Source: Amaurobius ferox
Lineage: Eukaryota; Arthropoda; Arachnida; Araneae; Amaurobiidae
Reading direction: 5' to 3'
Length of the DNA: 64,000 bases
Assembly: GCA_951213105.1 (NCBI GenBank)
Contig: OX578137.1
Span: 54,993,236-55,057,235, forward strand
Part shown: in pieces, positions 1-13,467 of the stretch
Position numbering within the stretch: the first letter of the stretch is position 1
Layout of the letters: each line of letters begins with the position of its first letter
Translations under genes and position numbers: made by a program
The notes under the pieces: generated by a model
What the model was told of the DNA's origin: nothing
The model's database searches: none
The model's input: only the letters and a program-made list of their open reading frames with translations

Positions 1-1639
1 CTCTTTTTCTGTTTCAACAATCGGCTATGTGAATTTATTGGCTAAACACAATATATGAGTTTAGTAGCTAAATACGATATAAGCTTGAAAACTCTTTGCC
101 AAAATATATGAAATTGATGTACGCAGTCAGCAATTAATATAATTAAAATAAAAATCAAACCGTCCATTCATAAGATGTACTTTTATATCCATTTATTTAT
201 TATTTAAATCGAAAAAAAATAATAAAAACATTAACAAACACATTTAATTTAATCCGTTATTCGTACGGAGTGTATAATTTAAAGAAACTTATAGTTCGCA
301 ATCATGTGCAAATTCTGTTAAAATATTAAATTTATTGCTCCTAAAGAGAAGTTTAAGAATATATGTTCTCACTATGCAAAATTATCTTCACGATCAGATC
401 TGAAGAATAAAACATCCTGCCCCCTTTTGTAAGCAAATTTACAGAAGAAAAAATAGGAATTGAATGAATATATGCAACCCCGTACTAATTATATTGTCGC
501 AGATCAGAAAATATGCCAATGTGTTAGTAGAAGATTACCCGTATTACAATATGCGTCTCAAAAATATTTGCCCAAATAAAAGAGATGATGTAATAAATTG
601 AAAACATCAATAATATCCGTACTCTTTATACCAGAAGGTCGTAATTGATTCCAATATATGCCAATATATATCAAAACATATGTCAATATACCTGTACTAC
701 TTATATTCTCGTAGATTAAAAGATATACACGTGTATTTGTAGAAGATTCGTACAACATACAATATATGAATTTAAACAATTTTTGTCATAATAAAATAAT
801 TTCATAATAACTTGAAAATATCAGTAATCCTTGAATCAATAATCCCCGAAAATATAAATAATAATAATTTTTAAACCTGAAGACCGTAATTGATATTATC
901 CAGTCAAAAATGCTATAAGAAAAATCAAATCGTTCTTTTCTAAAATATATTTTTATATCCATTTATTTATTATTCAAATCGAAAAAATAATTATTAAAAT
1001 TAACAGACAGATTTAATTTAATTGCGTTTCTGAGTAACATGATATAAGATAGAATCTTATAACATGTTAAATATGTCATGTCTTATAACATAAACTGCGA
1101 AATTAAATAACGATTTTGATTTCTCTATACTTCTCATTGTTCCGTAAAAGCTTGTTTTAAATAAACCATGAACCATGGAGATAGATTTCAACTTTAAATC
1201 ATGTTTCAAACAATACATATTTTCAGAAAGTGACTAATTAACGCAAACAATCTCCCATCAAACTCAGAGATTAAATTTTAATTCACTTTCAAACGATTTT
1301 CAAGCTTTTCGTTTGGATAAACCACGGAGTTAGGGAGTAGAACTCCTAGGAAAAAGTTCCGTTTTTCATTAATATCTCGACAACCCCAGGTCTTAGAAAC
1401 TCGAAACTTGGACAAAATTTATGGGGGGATATTTCAAGGCTATCCACCAAATTTCATTAAATTCGGTTCAGCCGTTTTTCCGTGATGATGAGACAAACGA
1501 AAATTTCGTTTTTTACTAATATCCTGAGAACCACTGGTCGTAAAAACTCAAAACACGGATATAATTTTAAGTGGGACTGTTTCTGGGCTACCCACAAAAT
1601 TTCATAAAATTCGGTTCAGCTGTTCTCCCGTGATGATGG

Positions 1640-1681
<42 letters not shown>

Positions 1682-1703
1682 TTTTCATTTTTATTTATAT
1701 AGA
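1..1703 (-). mobile_element. Helitron family 1, copy A (3' part beyond the window start)
   Basis: The right edge is the reverse complement of TCTATATAAATAAAAATG, the 5' end of this Helitron family, and it ends in GA at 1702-1703. Just inside lies a (GACA)n tract at about 1643-1680, the inverted GTCT microsatellite typical of the family. The rest aligns with copy C (about 11238-13036) almost base for base, except that roughly 80 bp around the internal junction (near 254) is missing. It has no Rep/helicase coding capacity, so it is non-autonomous. The short frame at 558-779 recurs in copies C and D only because the DNA repeats. Confidence 0.85.
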
Positions 1704-1845
1704 TATGTTTATTTTTCTTGCTTTACTTTTATTGTTTACTTAACCGGGGTTTTAAGCATGCTTTACCGGGAAGTGGGGACACCCCACGACAAATTTATGG
1801 TACGTCACTTCATTTTCATTCGATCCTTTTGGAAATATATATATA

Positions 1846-1932
<87 letters not shown>

Positions 1933-2740
1933 TAAATGATTTTAATCGAAAATTATGCATAAACTACTGTATGTACAAAAAAACCCATCTCTAGCATATC
2001 TGTTACAAATGAGTAACTATAAGCCAAGTCTAAGGATAAAGATAGAAGGTTACATATCACTACATTGGAAAGGGGGATGAGAAGAATATTAGGATTCAAA
2101 AATCACAATTAAAAGTATATAAAAGTAAATAAAAATAAAACTCTGCAAAAATGAGAATAGGCAATAATAATCAGCTCAAGACAAGAGATCAAGAATAGAG
2201 AACAATCAATCGAAACCACACAAAAAATGGCGGTCAGTTCGAAATTGCATTCTCATCAGGACAGCCATACAATTCGAATTAAAACCGATAGAATAGCCAG
2301 TTTCTGACAATGGCGATAGTATTTAACTATAGACACCATTGGAACTGTCTACTGGCTAGTGGAATTAGAAAAATAAATCAATTGAATTATACAATGCTGA
2401 AAAACAATACCTCCACGAACTGTAATGTGAAATCATAGCACCATGTGTAAGATAAACTAGTAACTGAGCATTTCACCTCACTTCGTCAATGCGAGTGGGC
2501 GAGCATTTCACCTCACTTCATCAATGCGAGTGGGAATGAATACAATTGAACGATACATAATAAGTATGGAGACTTTCGAAAATAGTAAACAGTATAGGAC
2601 TCAGGACAAGTGGAAAATAGACATTCTAAAATAGTAAACAGTATTAGACTCAGGCCAAGTGGTAAGTAAGGTGATAAGAATGGGTGAATTTTCAAAAATG
2701 AGTTAACCAATCAAAGATAAATAATGCATGTGTAAAATTA
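1704..2740. other. No gene seen; AT-rich spacer with small duplications
   Basis: Apart from the (AT)n tract I see no coding signal. A 35-bp direct repeat (2466-2500 and 2501-2535, beginning GAGCATTTCACCTCACTTC) lies 3' of the RT frame. A looser duplication follows at about 2575-2665 (motif AATAGTAAACAGTATWGGACTCAGG). These may be the 3' untranslated part of the adjacent retroelement. Confidence 0.6.
1834..1927. repeat. (AT)n microsatellite
   Basis: Nearly pure AT dinucleotides. Frames through it are low-complexity Y-I peptides and are not genes. Confidence 0.95.
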
Positions 2741-4090
2741 TTACGTGGTATATTTGAAATTATTAATAATATTATTTACAAATACTTCCGGATATAGGTA
2801 GTTTTGACAAATGCGTTTAAGTTTATTGATGTGGAGAAAGTGAAACTGAGGATCAGAAAGTCGATGTATTCGAAATAGCTGGTTTAAAATGATGTTTCTA
2901 AACAATTGAATAGAATTACAAGATTGATATGATAGCAGCTTTATGATAGTGAAGTTGTAAGAATCTTTTTTATCATATAGATTGGTGATTACATGATTAT
3001 TGAGGGTATCTAAATTGAGGTCTAAAAAATTAACAGTTTGACTAACGCAAGGCTCATTAGGAATTAATTCTAGGTTAGACGGGTAAAAATCAATATTAAT
3101 GGGATAGGAATCATCAATGATAATACAAATTAAGTCGTCAACATATCTATATATAATATATGAATTAGAGTTAAAATGACATTCATAATAATAAAGATAT
3201 AAGTTAGCGAGTATACTACTACTACAGCCACCTTGTGGTACACCAGATGTTTGTAAATAAATGTTATCACCTTGGATAATATAATTGTTGTATAACACAA
3301 AGTGCAAGAGCATAGGAAAATTTTTGATATTAAAAGCATCATGATTGGAAGATATATAGTCATGATAAAGAGAGATAATAACTTTATGTAAATCTTTAAT
3401 GACAATATTATTAAATAGGTCTTTAAAATCAAAGGTTTGGAAACCAAGAATTTGTGGTAACTTGCTAAGGTGATTAACTAAATCAAAACTATTGTTCAAA
3501 ATGAAATATCCTGAATTCCTGAATTTAAGAGATTCATTAATTCGATTTAAACAGTTAAGCAAGTACTTACTAGCTGTAGTGGTAAAGGTATTATGTCCAC
3601 AAGTGACTGTTCTAAAACTGAGAGGTGATTTGTGGAATTTAGAAACCAAAGTAACATAAGGAAATTTAAAAAACTTACAATTAATATTTAATTGTGTATA
3701 TAATTTTAGCATTTTAGTTTTGATTTGGATAGACTGATTATTAATGGGTTTAAAAATTTGATTATCTTTTAAGTAATTCTGTAACAGAGAAACATAATAT
3801 TTTTTACAAATGATGGCATAATTATTAGAAGCTTTATCTACATAAGTTATGACAAAATGTTGTTGTAGTTCTTTGATAGCAGATAGGAGTTGTTTATAAG
3901 GCTTCGTTAATTTAGTGTTTATAATAACATTTTTAAGTAGATGTAAGGTCGTATACTTCCATAGATTGAATGCTTCAATAGGAATAGAATGTGAACAAGC
4001 AAGTTGATATATGAATTTATCAAAATCAAATGATAGAGACTGAAGAAGTTGTTTAGGGTGATGGGTATAGTTGTTTAGGGTGATAGGGTG
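2741..4090 (-). CDS. Penelope-like element reverse transcriptase, 5'-truncated open frame
   Basis: The open frame on the minus strand runs from a stop inside the AT tract (TAA at 4093-4091) to the stop at 2741, about 449 codons. The first ATG is at 3712, so the true N-terminus is probably lost into the microsatellite. The RT motifs appear in order: a [10 protein letters not shown] block, motif A around [11 protein letters not shown], motif B as [18 protein letters not shown], motif C as YRYVDDL, then a VNFLDL segment. The [16 protein letters not shown] stretch upstream and the FLDL block after YVDD suggest the Penelope-like lineage rather than a LINE or LTR RT. No GIY-YIG endonuclease follows; the frame stops about 115 residues after YVDD. 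The copy is uninterrupted despite lying among decayed repeats, so it may be young. The exact subfamily is uncertain. Confidence 0.75.
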   Translation of the reverse strand, partial: HPITLNNYTHHPKQLLQSLSFDFDKFIYQLACSHSIPIEAFNLWKYTTLHLLKNVIINTKLTKPYKQLLSAIKELQQHFVITYVDKASNNYAIICKKYYVSLLQNYLKDNQIFKPINNQSIQIKTKMLKLYTQLNINCKFFKFPYVTLVSKFHKSPLSFRTVTCGHNTFTTTASKYLLNCLNRINESLKFRNSGYFILNNSFDLVNHLSKLPQILGFQTFDFKDLFNNIVIKDLHKVIISLYHDYISSNHDAFNIKNFPMLLHFVLYNNYIIQGDNIYLQTSGVPQGGCSSSILANLYLYYYECHFNSNSYIIYRYVDDLICIIIDDSYPINIDFYPSNLELIPNEPCVSQTVNFLDLNLDTLNNHVITNLYDKKDSYNFTIIKLLSYQSCNSIQLFRNIILNQLFRIHRLSDPQFHFLHINKLKRICQNYLYPEVFVNNIINNFKYTT

Positions 4091-4807
<717 letters not shown>

Positions 4808-4931
4808 CTTTCCTTATATACATTATGTATATGGAAAGTATTGTGACGGGGTCGAAAATTGGAATTCGAGTTTTCGACGGGAGAGCACGTTTCAAGCAAC
4901 CCTGATCACGAATCAAACAGTTTTGAGGTGA

Positions 4932-4991
<60 letters not shown>

Positions 4992-7866
4992 TGTGTGTGT
5001 GAGTGAGTGCGAGTGTGTGTGTGTGTGTGTGAGTGAGTCTGTGGAGACGATATCTTAGGAATAAATGGAGCGATTCGAATGAAATTTGGTACATAATTAC
5101 AGTCCGTGAATACTGGAAGTCTATTGCTTTTAAGCGCAATCGAATGTTCAGAATCCTCCTAAATATTCGAGTTAAATTTTGAAAAATTCATCAAAAAATA
5201 AAAACCTTTTATAAAGTTACTCAAATAGACATTTCTTATGTGAGTTTTCCTTACAAAACGATTGTCATAAATTTTAGAACGCTAGCGTGAACCGTTCACA
5301 ATATATTGCACATTTTTCAAATGCATTTATCAAAAAATCCCATGAATTAATAAAAATATTAATTTTTGAGAAATATGTTCACTTTTCATATATAATACCA
5401 TGCGATAAATTTCTTGATATCATTCTTGTGGATATAGCTTGTTCCATTCATGAGAAACGATACTTTGAATAATACTTTTGTATTTGAACACCAATAGTCA
5501 TTTATCTGTTATAGGAATAACTTATGTCTCCGTGGAATAACTTATGTCTCCGTTTATGTCTCCGCTTGGAGAGATTTTGAGGACGAATTTGACGGAATGT
5601 CGCCAACTTGGCGACTTTTTAAATGTTGCCAAATTAACGAAAATCTCGCCGAATGGATAAAAATGACACTGAATCAATGAAACTGACGACTAATTGACGA
5701 AAATTCAATATCTTTGAAAGAGTAAAAGTATCTACTATAAGACTAACCTATTTCTTTTACTGTAACGGTAGTAAATTCATTGTCTATATAAATAAAATTG
5801 AAAATCTGTCTGTCTGTCTGTCTGTCTGTTTGTCCCATCATCACGGGAGAACGGCTGAACCGAATTTGATGAAATTTTGTGGGTAGCCTAGAAATAGCCC
5901 CACTTAAAATTTAGTTCATGTTTGGAGTTTCCATACCCATTGGTTCTCGAAATATTAGTGAAAAACCAATATTTCGTTTGTCTCATCATCACGAGAGAAC
6001 AGTTGAATCGAATTTAATGAAATTTTGTGAGTAGCCTTAAAATAGCCCCCCATAAATTTTGCCCAAGTTTCGAGTTTCTAATACCAATGGTTGTCGAGAT
6101 ATTAATGAAAAACGGAACTTTATCCCAGGAGATCTACTCTCTAACTCCGTGGTTTATCCAAACGGAAAGGATGAAAATCGTTTGTTTAAAACGTCAACGT
6201 GAATTAAAACTTCATTTCTGAGCTTAGTGCAGGATTTTTGCATAAATTAGTCACTATCTGAAAGCATGAATTGTTTGAAACATGAATTTTAATGGAAAAT
6301 CTAACTCCATGGTTAAGCATTTACTAAACAATGGAAAGTATAAAGAAATCAAAATGGTTATTATTTTTGCATTTTATGGGGAAGAGATCAAAATGGTTAT
6401 TTAATTTCTCAGTTCATGAGGAAGATTCTTTATTATATTATGTTGCTCAGCAACGCAATTATATTAAATGTGTTTCTTAATATTTGTTATTATTTTTTCT
6501 ATTTGAATAATAAATAAATAGATGTATAAATATATTTTGTAAATGATCGGTTTGATTTTTCTTTTAATTATATTAATTACGGACTGCGTACATCACTTTC
6601 ATTTGACAAAGAGTTTTTAAGCTTTTATATTGTGTTTAGCTAATAAACTCATAATGTGTTTACCAATAAACTCATTTATCCGATTGTTGAAACAGAAAAG
6701 GAGTAGAAAGGGTATATCTTCTAATACAATTTTAGTGTTTGCATTTAGTATATACAAACGGGATCACGATGTTTTATTCTTCAGATCTGCAATTTCAGAG
6801 CTACGAATTTGGCGGAATATCGCTAACTTGGCAACTTTTCTTAAACTTTGCCAAATTGACGGAAATATCGCCAAATTGCTGAAAACGACGCAAATCAATG
6901 AAATTAAATTCGTTTTTTTAGAAGACAGTACTGAAATGATGTTTCGGTAGCATTTGAGGGTCAGTCAATTCATCCTACTTAGTAACACATTTATCGAATT
7001 TTTAAAATATCACCAAGTTGATATAAATGTTTGTGAATCTATAAAAATGTCATGAAATTGATAAAATTGCGCTTAATATATGAAATTAATTGTGTTTTGT
7101 TAGGGGATAATATTATGATAATGTTTCGTCAATTTGTCGCAAAATGAGACTATCAGTTTTACAGTCCCACTTGGCGATAAATTTGGCGATTTTTTAAGTT
7201 ATCGCTAAATTGAAGAAAATATCGCCAAACCTTTCATGGAGATAGCATTATTCAGACGATATGATTTCCATCAATTTATTTGAAGCAACTGATATCATGT
7301 CGTTTAGCAATGGATGTAAATCCTATGTTATGTGGCATACGATTTTAATTAAATCATTTCCGATTTGAATAATAAAGATATGTATATAAAATAAATTTCA
7401 TTGGTATTGCATTTTTGACTGGAAAATATCGATTACGGTCTTCAGGTTACATATTATTATTATTGATATTTTCGGGTATTATTGATTCAGGGATTATTGA
7501 TATTTTCAAATTATTATACCATTGTTTTATTATGACAAAAATTGTTGAAACTCACATATTGTACGTTGTGCGAGTAATCTTCTATAAATGCACGTGTTAT
7601 CTTCTAATCTACGAGAATATAAGTAGTACAGGTATATAGGCATATATTTTGATATATATTGGCATATATTGGAATCATTTACGACCTTCTGGTATACAGA
7701 TTACGGGGAATTGAAATTTTCAATTTATAATGTCATCTGTTTTATTTCGGCAAAGATTTTTAGACTCATATTGCAATAAGGGTAATCTTCTACTAACATA
7801 CAGGCATGTTTTCTAATCTGCGACAATATAAGTAGTATGGGTATATATATATATATATATATAAAT

Positions 7867-7904
<38 letters not shown>

Positions 7905-8341
7905 TCCCATATAATTTTAGTGCTTTCATTCTGGCATATATTGGAATCAATTACGGGTTTATTAATATTTTCAATTTATACATGCAATCTACTAATACAG
8001 GTTATATCTTCTAATATTCGCGTATATAAGTAGTACGGGTCCTATACAATTTTAATGCTTTCATTTTGCATATATTGATTCAATTCCTTTTTTTTTGTAA
8101 ATTTGCTATCGAAACGGGCCAGGATGTTTTATTCTGCAGATCTGCCCGTGACGATAATTTTTCATGATGGGAACAGATATTCATAAACTTCTCTTTAGGA
8201 GCAATAAATTTAATATTTTAACATAATTTGCATATGAATCTGAATTATAAGTTTCTTTATATTTTATACTCCGTACGAAGAACGGGTATGCTGCTAGTAT
8301 TATATAAGAAAAGTTATGTGCTGCCTACATCAAATTTTTTA
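4808..8341 (+). mobile_element. Family P element P1, interrupted by Helitron B
   Basis: The left end is a near-palindrome (ACTTTCCTTATATACATTA and its inverse). It is followed by an inverted GTCGAAAA...TTTTCGAC pair, a long (GT)n tract (about 4932-5040), the conserved block ending ATGAAATTTGGTAC, and one copy of the TTGGCGA module (about 5570-5720). At 5782 the sequence is cut by a Helitron and resumes at 8299 with ATTATATAAGAAAAGTTATG. That matches the other end of intact copies elsewhere in the window. No protein is encoded. The layout (terminal inverted segments, microsatellite, hairpin near the far end) resembles Helentron-associated non-autonomous elements; this class assignment is inference. 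Confidence 0.7.
5783..8298 (+). mobile_element. Helitron family 1, copy B (complete, non-autonomous)
   Basis: It starts TCTATATAAATAAAATTG followed by (GTCT)n. It ends with a CCGT/ACGG hairpin, GGGTATGCTG and CTAG (8294-8297), with T next. There is no target-site duplication, as expected for a Helitron. The body is non-coding and includes a TTGGCGA-like module (about 6800-6900) shared with family P. It contains an (AT)n tract at about 7841-7906. Confidence 0.88.
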
Positions 8342-9596
8342 CTTTTAAAATTACTAAAGGTTTTATAAACAATATTGTTTTAAATCTCGAGAGCACATTA
8401 TCATGAAAAACTTTATGTGTGCAAAAATGAAAAATTTACGAAAAGAATGCAATTGTTATTCACTTGTTATATGAAATATGAAACATATTTAAATCTTGAA
8501 ATTTACAATATTCCATATAAAACTTCAAATTGTTCACGAAGTTTTCATATGTAAAATACTTTTTATATAAACACACATATCATGAAAAAAAAAGTCGTTA
8601 CAAGATATATATAAAAATAAAAAATATGTGTCCCGGATCTTATTAAAAATCTAAAGAGCATTTTATTCTAAAGTAAGATAGTTTTTCGCGTTTTGTCATC
8701 AAAAATTCCGTATAAACCAAGCATTTACTTAATATTTTAAATACTATTTAGTCTATTATTTCTGATTTTGCAAAGATAAAAGTATATTATTTGCATTTTA
8801 GAGTGGGCGAAATGTCGCAAATTCGTTTCAATATTCCCTTATTCGAATACCTTCCTTATAGATAATTTTGTTTCTCTGGGAAAGTAGTGTGTAATACAAA
8901 GTAAACCTTTTTCTACCTATGGCATTTTCCTACGTCGTAATTCACTCCAGATACCTACCTCTCATGCAATTCACGTCACAACACTATAGCGTTTTCACTG
9001 TGCTGTCAGAATGCATTGGTGACACATAAATTAATCATTAAATTCAGAAATCTATATACATTTGTTACACTGACAATCTAAGTAATGCAATTTATATACT
9101 GGAACCTAAATGACACAAGCATTTAGCTATGTATGCCGAGTTGTAGAATACAATGTACAAATAATAAAATGCCTTAAATCTCAATTTAAAGGAGTAAGGC
9201 AAAAACTCCACAATCTATATAATAATTGTTGATAGTTTTAAGTTGTTAAAATGATAAAGAGTACATGATAAAATAAAAAACAAATTTGTAATGTTTTTGT
9301 TAACTATTTTATTAATTTAATTATATGGCCCAAGTTATATTGTTAAGTTAGAAATAAACTTATATTTAAGTTATTTGATATAAAATAATATATTCCTTTA
9401 AACAATTACCTTCCTTATGACTAATTTATTTTTTAAAGCAGTTGCACTTTTTAAAACCTGAAAATCTGGAAATGTCATCATGTTTGAGAAAGCTTGAGAA
9501 AATTGTCAAAAATATCTTCATAACTCTGATGAATAAAATTTATCAAATCACATTTATAATTTAGTTGAATTGCACTTATTACGATTTTATAGTATA
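8342..9596. other. No gene seen
   Basis: AT-rich, with no recognised repeat, RNA gene or plausible ORF. Confidence 0.6.
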
Positions 9597-12500
9597 CTAG
9601 CAGCATACCCGTTCTTCGTACGGAGTATATAATATAAAGAAACTTGAAATTCATAATCATGCCCAAATTCTTATAGTATACTAAATGACATGTTTAATCA
9701 AAATATTCTGTTAAAATATTTAATATAATGCTCCTAAAAAGAAGTTTAAGAATCTCTGTTCTCGCTATATAAAATTATCTTCATGGACATATCTGAAGAA
9801 TAAAACATCTTGGACCCCTTATGTAAGCAAATATAAAAAAAAATATGGAATTGAATCAATATATGCAAAATAAAAGCGTTAAAATTGTATGGGACCCGTA
9901 CTAATTATATACGCACATATTAGAAAATATAACCTGTATTAGTAGATTACATGTATAAATTGAAAATACCAATAAACCCGTAATCTTTAAATCTGAAGAC
10001 AGTCATTTATTCCAATATATGTCAAAATTAAAGTGCTAAAATTATATGGGAAGATATACACGTACTACTTATAATGTCCGATTATTAGTAGAAGATTACC
10101 CGTTTTGCAATATGAGTCACAAATGTTTTTTGGTAAAATACAACAAACGACGTAATAAATTGAATATATAATTAATCCCCTTAATCTTCATACCAGAAGA
10201 CTGTACTTGATTCCAATATATATGCCAATATATGTCAAAATATATGCCAATATACCTGTACTACTTATATTCTCGTAGGTTAGAAGATATACCCGTGCAT
10301 TCCTAGAAGATTACTCGTACAACGTACAATATGCGTGTGTCAGCAATTTTTGCCGCAATAAAACAATGGCGTAATAACTTAAAAATATCAATAATCCCTG
10401 AATCAATAATTCCGGAAAATATCAATAATAATAATGTTTAAACCTGAAGAGTATAATTGATATTATCCAGTCCAAACTGAAATGGCAATGAAATTTATTT
10501 TATATACATATCTTCAATATTCAAATCGGAAAGGATTTAATAAAAATCGTCTGCCGCATAAACACATTGGATTTAAATCCGTTGCTAAGCGACATGATAT
10601 CATTTGCTTCAAATAAATTGGTAGAAAAAATATCGTCTAAATAGTTATATTTCTATGGAACATTTGGCGACAGTTTCGTCAAATTAGCGACATTTTAAAA
10701 AATCGCCAAATTTATCGCCAAGTGGGACTGTAGAACTGACAGTTCCACTTTGCGACAAATTGACGAAATATCATCACAATACTATCCCCTAACAAAAAAC
10801 AATTAATATCATTTATGTAGCGCAATTTTATCAATTTCAAGATATTTTTATAGATTTGAAAACATTTTTATTAATTTGGTGACATTTTAAAAATTCGCTA
10901 AATGTATTACTAAGTAGGATGGTTGGTCTGACAGATAAATGCTAACCAAACATCATTTCAGTACTCTCTTCTAACAAAACAAAAAAAATTTTCATTGATA
11001 TGTAGAAGACCCAAGCCACACGACCAACCCGAAGGTTTATGGCAGCTGTTTGTGTGTCGTTTATATCAATTTGGCGACATTTCCGTCAATTTGGCAAAGT
11101 TTAAGAAAAGTTGTCAAATTAGCGATATCCCTCCAAATTCGTAGCTTTGAATTTGCAGATCTGAATGAAACTTTCTTATCCCGTTTCAATATACTAAATG
11201 AAAACACTACAATTGTATTAGAAGATATACCCGCTCTACTCTTTTTCTGTTTCAACAATCGGCTATATGAATTTATTGGCTAAACACAATATATGAGTTT
11301 AGTAGCTAAATACGATATAAGCTTGAAAACTCTTTGCCAAAATAAATGAAATTGATGTACGCAGTCAGCAATTAATATAATTAAAAGAAAAATCAAACCG
11401 TCCATTCATAAGATATACTTTTATATCCATTTATCCATTTATTTATTATTTAAATCGAAAAAAAAATAATAAAAACATTAACAAACACATTTAATTTAAT
11501 TGCGATGCCGAGCAAAATGATATATCCTCCTAAAATGTTAAAATTTATTAACCACTAACAGCACACTCGTTATTCGTACGGAGTGTATAATTTAAAGAAA
11601 CTTAAAGTTCGCAATCATGTGCAAATTCTGTTAAAATATTAAATTTATTGCTCCTAAAGAGAAGTTTAAGAATATATGTTCTCACTATGCAAAATTATCT
11701 TCACGATCAGATCTGAAGAATAAAACATCCTGCCCCATTTTTTAAGCAAATTTACAGAAGAAAAAATAGGAATTGAATGAATATATGCAACCCTGTACTA
11801 ATTATATTGTCGCAGATCAGAAAATATGCCAATGTGTTAGTAGAAGATTACCCGTATTACAATATGCGTCTCAAAAATATTTGCCAAAATAAAAGAGATG
11901 ACGTAATAAATTGAAAACATCAATAATATCCGTACTCTTTATAACAGAAGGTCGTAATTGATTCCAATATATGCCAATATATATCAAAACATATGTCAAT
12001 ATACCTGTACTACTTATATTCTCGTAGATTAAAAGATATACACGTGTATTTGTAGAAGATTCGTACAACATACAATATATGAGTTTAAACAATTTTTGTC
12101 ATAATAAAATAATTGCATAATAACTTGAAAATATCAATAATCCTTGAATCAATAATCCCCGAAAATATAAATAATAATAATTTTTAAACCTGAAGACCGT
12201 AATTGATATTATCCAGTCAAAAATGCTATAAGAAAAATCAAATCGTTCTTTTCTAAAATATATTTTTATATCCATTTATTTATTATTCAAATCGAAAAAA
12301 TAATTATTAAAATTAACAGACAGATTTAATTTAATTGCGTTTCTGAGTAACATGATATAAGATAGAATCTTATAACATGTTAAATATGTCATGTCTTATA
12401 ACATAAACTGCGAAATTAAATAACGATTTTGATTTCTCTATACTTCTCATTGTTCCGTAAAAGCGTGTTTTAAATAAACCATGAACCATGGAGATAGATT

Positions 12501-12952
12501 TCCCCTTTAAATCATGTTTCAAACAATTCATGTTTTCAGAAAGTGACTAATTAACGCAAAAAATCTCCCATCAAACTCAGAGATTAAATTTTAATTCACT
12601 TTCAAACGATTTTCAAGCTTTTCGTTTGGATAAACCACGGAGTTAGGGAGTAGAACTCCTAGGAAAAAGTTCCGTTTTTCATTAATATCTCGACAACCCC
12701 AGGTCTTAGAAACTCGAAACTTGGACAAAATTTATGGGGGGATATTTCAAGGCTATTCACCAAATTTCATTAAATTCGGTTCAGCCGTTTTTCCGTGATG
12801 ATGAGACAAACGAAAATTTAGTTTTTTACTAATATCTCGAGAACCACTGGTCGTAGAAACTCAAAACACGGATATAATTTTAAGTGGGGCTATTTCTGGG
12901 CTACCCACAAAATTTCATCAAATTCGGTTCAGCCGTTCTCCCGTGATGGTGT

Positions 12953-13014
<62 letters not shown>

Positions 13015-13036
13015 TTTTCATTTTTATTTATATAGA
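9597..13036 (-). mobile_element. Helitron family 1, composite copy C (complete)
   Basis: The left boundary CTAG (9597-9600, host A at 9596) is the inverted 3' end, with the CCGT/ACGG hairpin just inside. The right boundary is the inverted TCTATATAAATAAAAATG, after a (GACA)n tract at 12958-13013. A second 3'-end-like sequence lies internally at about 11553-11590 (inverse of ACTCCGTACGAATAACG...CTGTTAGT), so the copy is two Helitrons fused head to tail, one of them 5'-truncated. Copy D has the same architecture, and copy A has it with the junction deleted. No Rep or helicase is encoded. Confidence 0.88.
11004..11060 (-). repeat. Micro-retroposon copy M4 inside Helitron C
   Basis: The sequence starts TAGAAGACCCAAGCCACACG. 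On the minus strand it folds with an ACACACA/GTGTGG outer stem and an AACC-TTCG-GGTT hairpin. It is missing at the equivalent place in Helitrons B and E and present in D. I see no clear target-site duplication here. Confidence 0.6.
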
Positions 13037-13076
13037 TATACAGTTGCGAATACATTTGCAGTGAAAGCTCATAAGA

Positions 13077-13257
13077 CATGCCTTGCACTGGATACATTTT
13101 TAGCTCAACGTTATAAGGCCGGCTTACCACGTTTTTGCCTCGGGATCAAGCACAAACACTGCCATGTTGGTGATTTCGCCTTCCCGCTATATTGGTGAAC
13201 CGGACCTGATCTGAACTCGCAACCTTCTGATCTGGGAGGGGGAGTACTTCAGCGAAC
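13077..13257 (-). mobile_element. Probable tRNA-derived SINE
   Basis: On the minus strand a B-box-like GGTTGCGAGTTCAGATC lies near the 5' side of a GC-richer block. The block is flanked by the 10-bp direct repeat GCTCATAAGA (13067-13076 and 13258-13267), consistent with a target-site duplication. The A box is not convincing. Confidence 0.45.
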
Positions 13258-13467
13258 GCTCATAAGATAGTATTAAATACCTTGAGATAGAGACGTTTTA
13301 GCTTAACTCTATGATGCTGGCCTCAGGTGGATGAATTGGTGTTCAATCCCGTATTTGTTAAATTCGGGATTGATTTCGACTTATAGCTAATGTAAAAATA
13401 TTGATAAAAATAACCTTGAGGAAATAAAGTTGGTGGTGTATAAAAGGCTAAATACAAAATGACCACC

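Noticed and set aside
558..779. 73-codon frame recurring at 11871-12092 and 43950-44171 as a conserved gene
   Set aside because: All three are the same position of the same non-autonomous Helitron; conservation is explained by copy youth.
1765..1795. GGGGACACCCC inverted repeat, echoed at 39785-39825 (ACCCCAC...GTGGGGT), as a shared regulatory hairpin
   Set aside because: Only the short core is alike and the contexts differ; not enough to claim a family.
4906..5139. T-H repeat frame (also at 12918-13130, 24341-24559 and 43005-43247) as a secreted low-complexity protein
   Set aside because: These are transposon microsatellites read in frame, with immediate stops on both sides.
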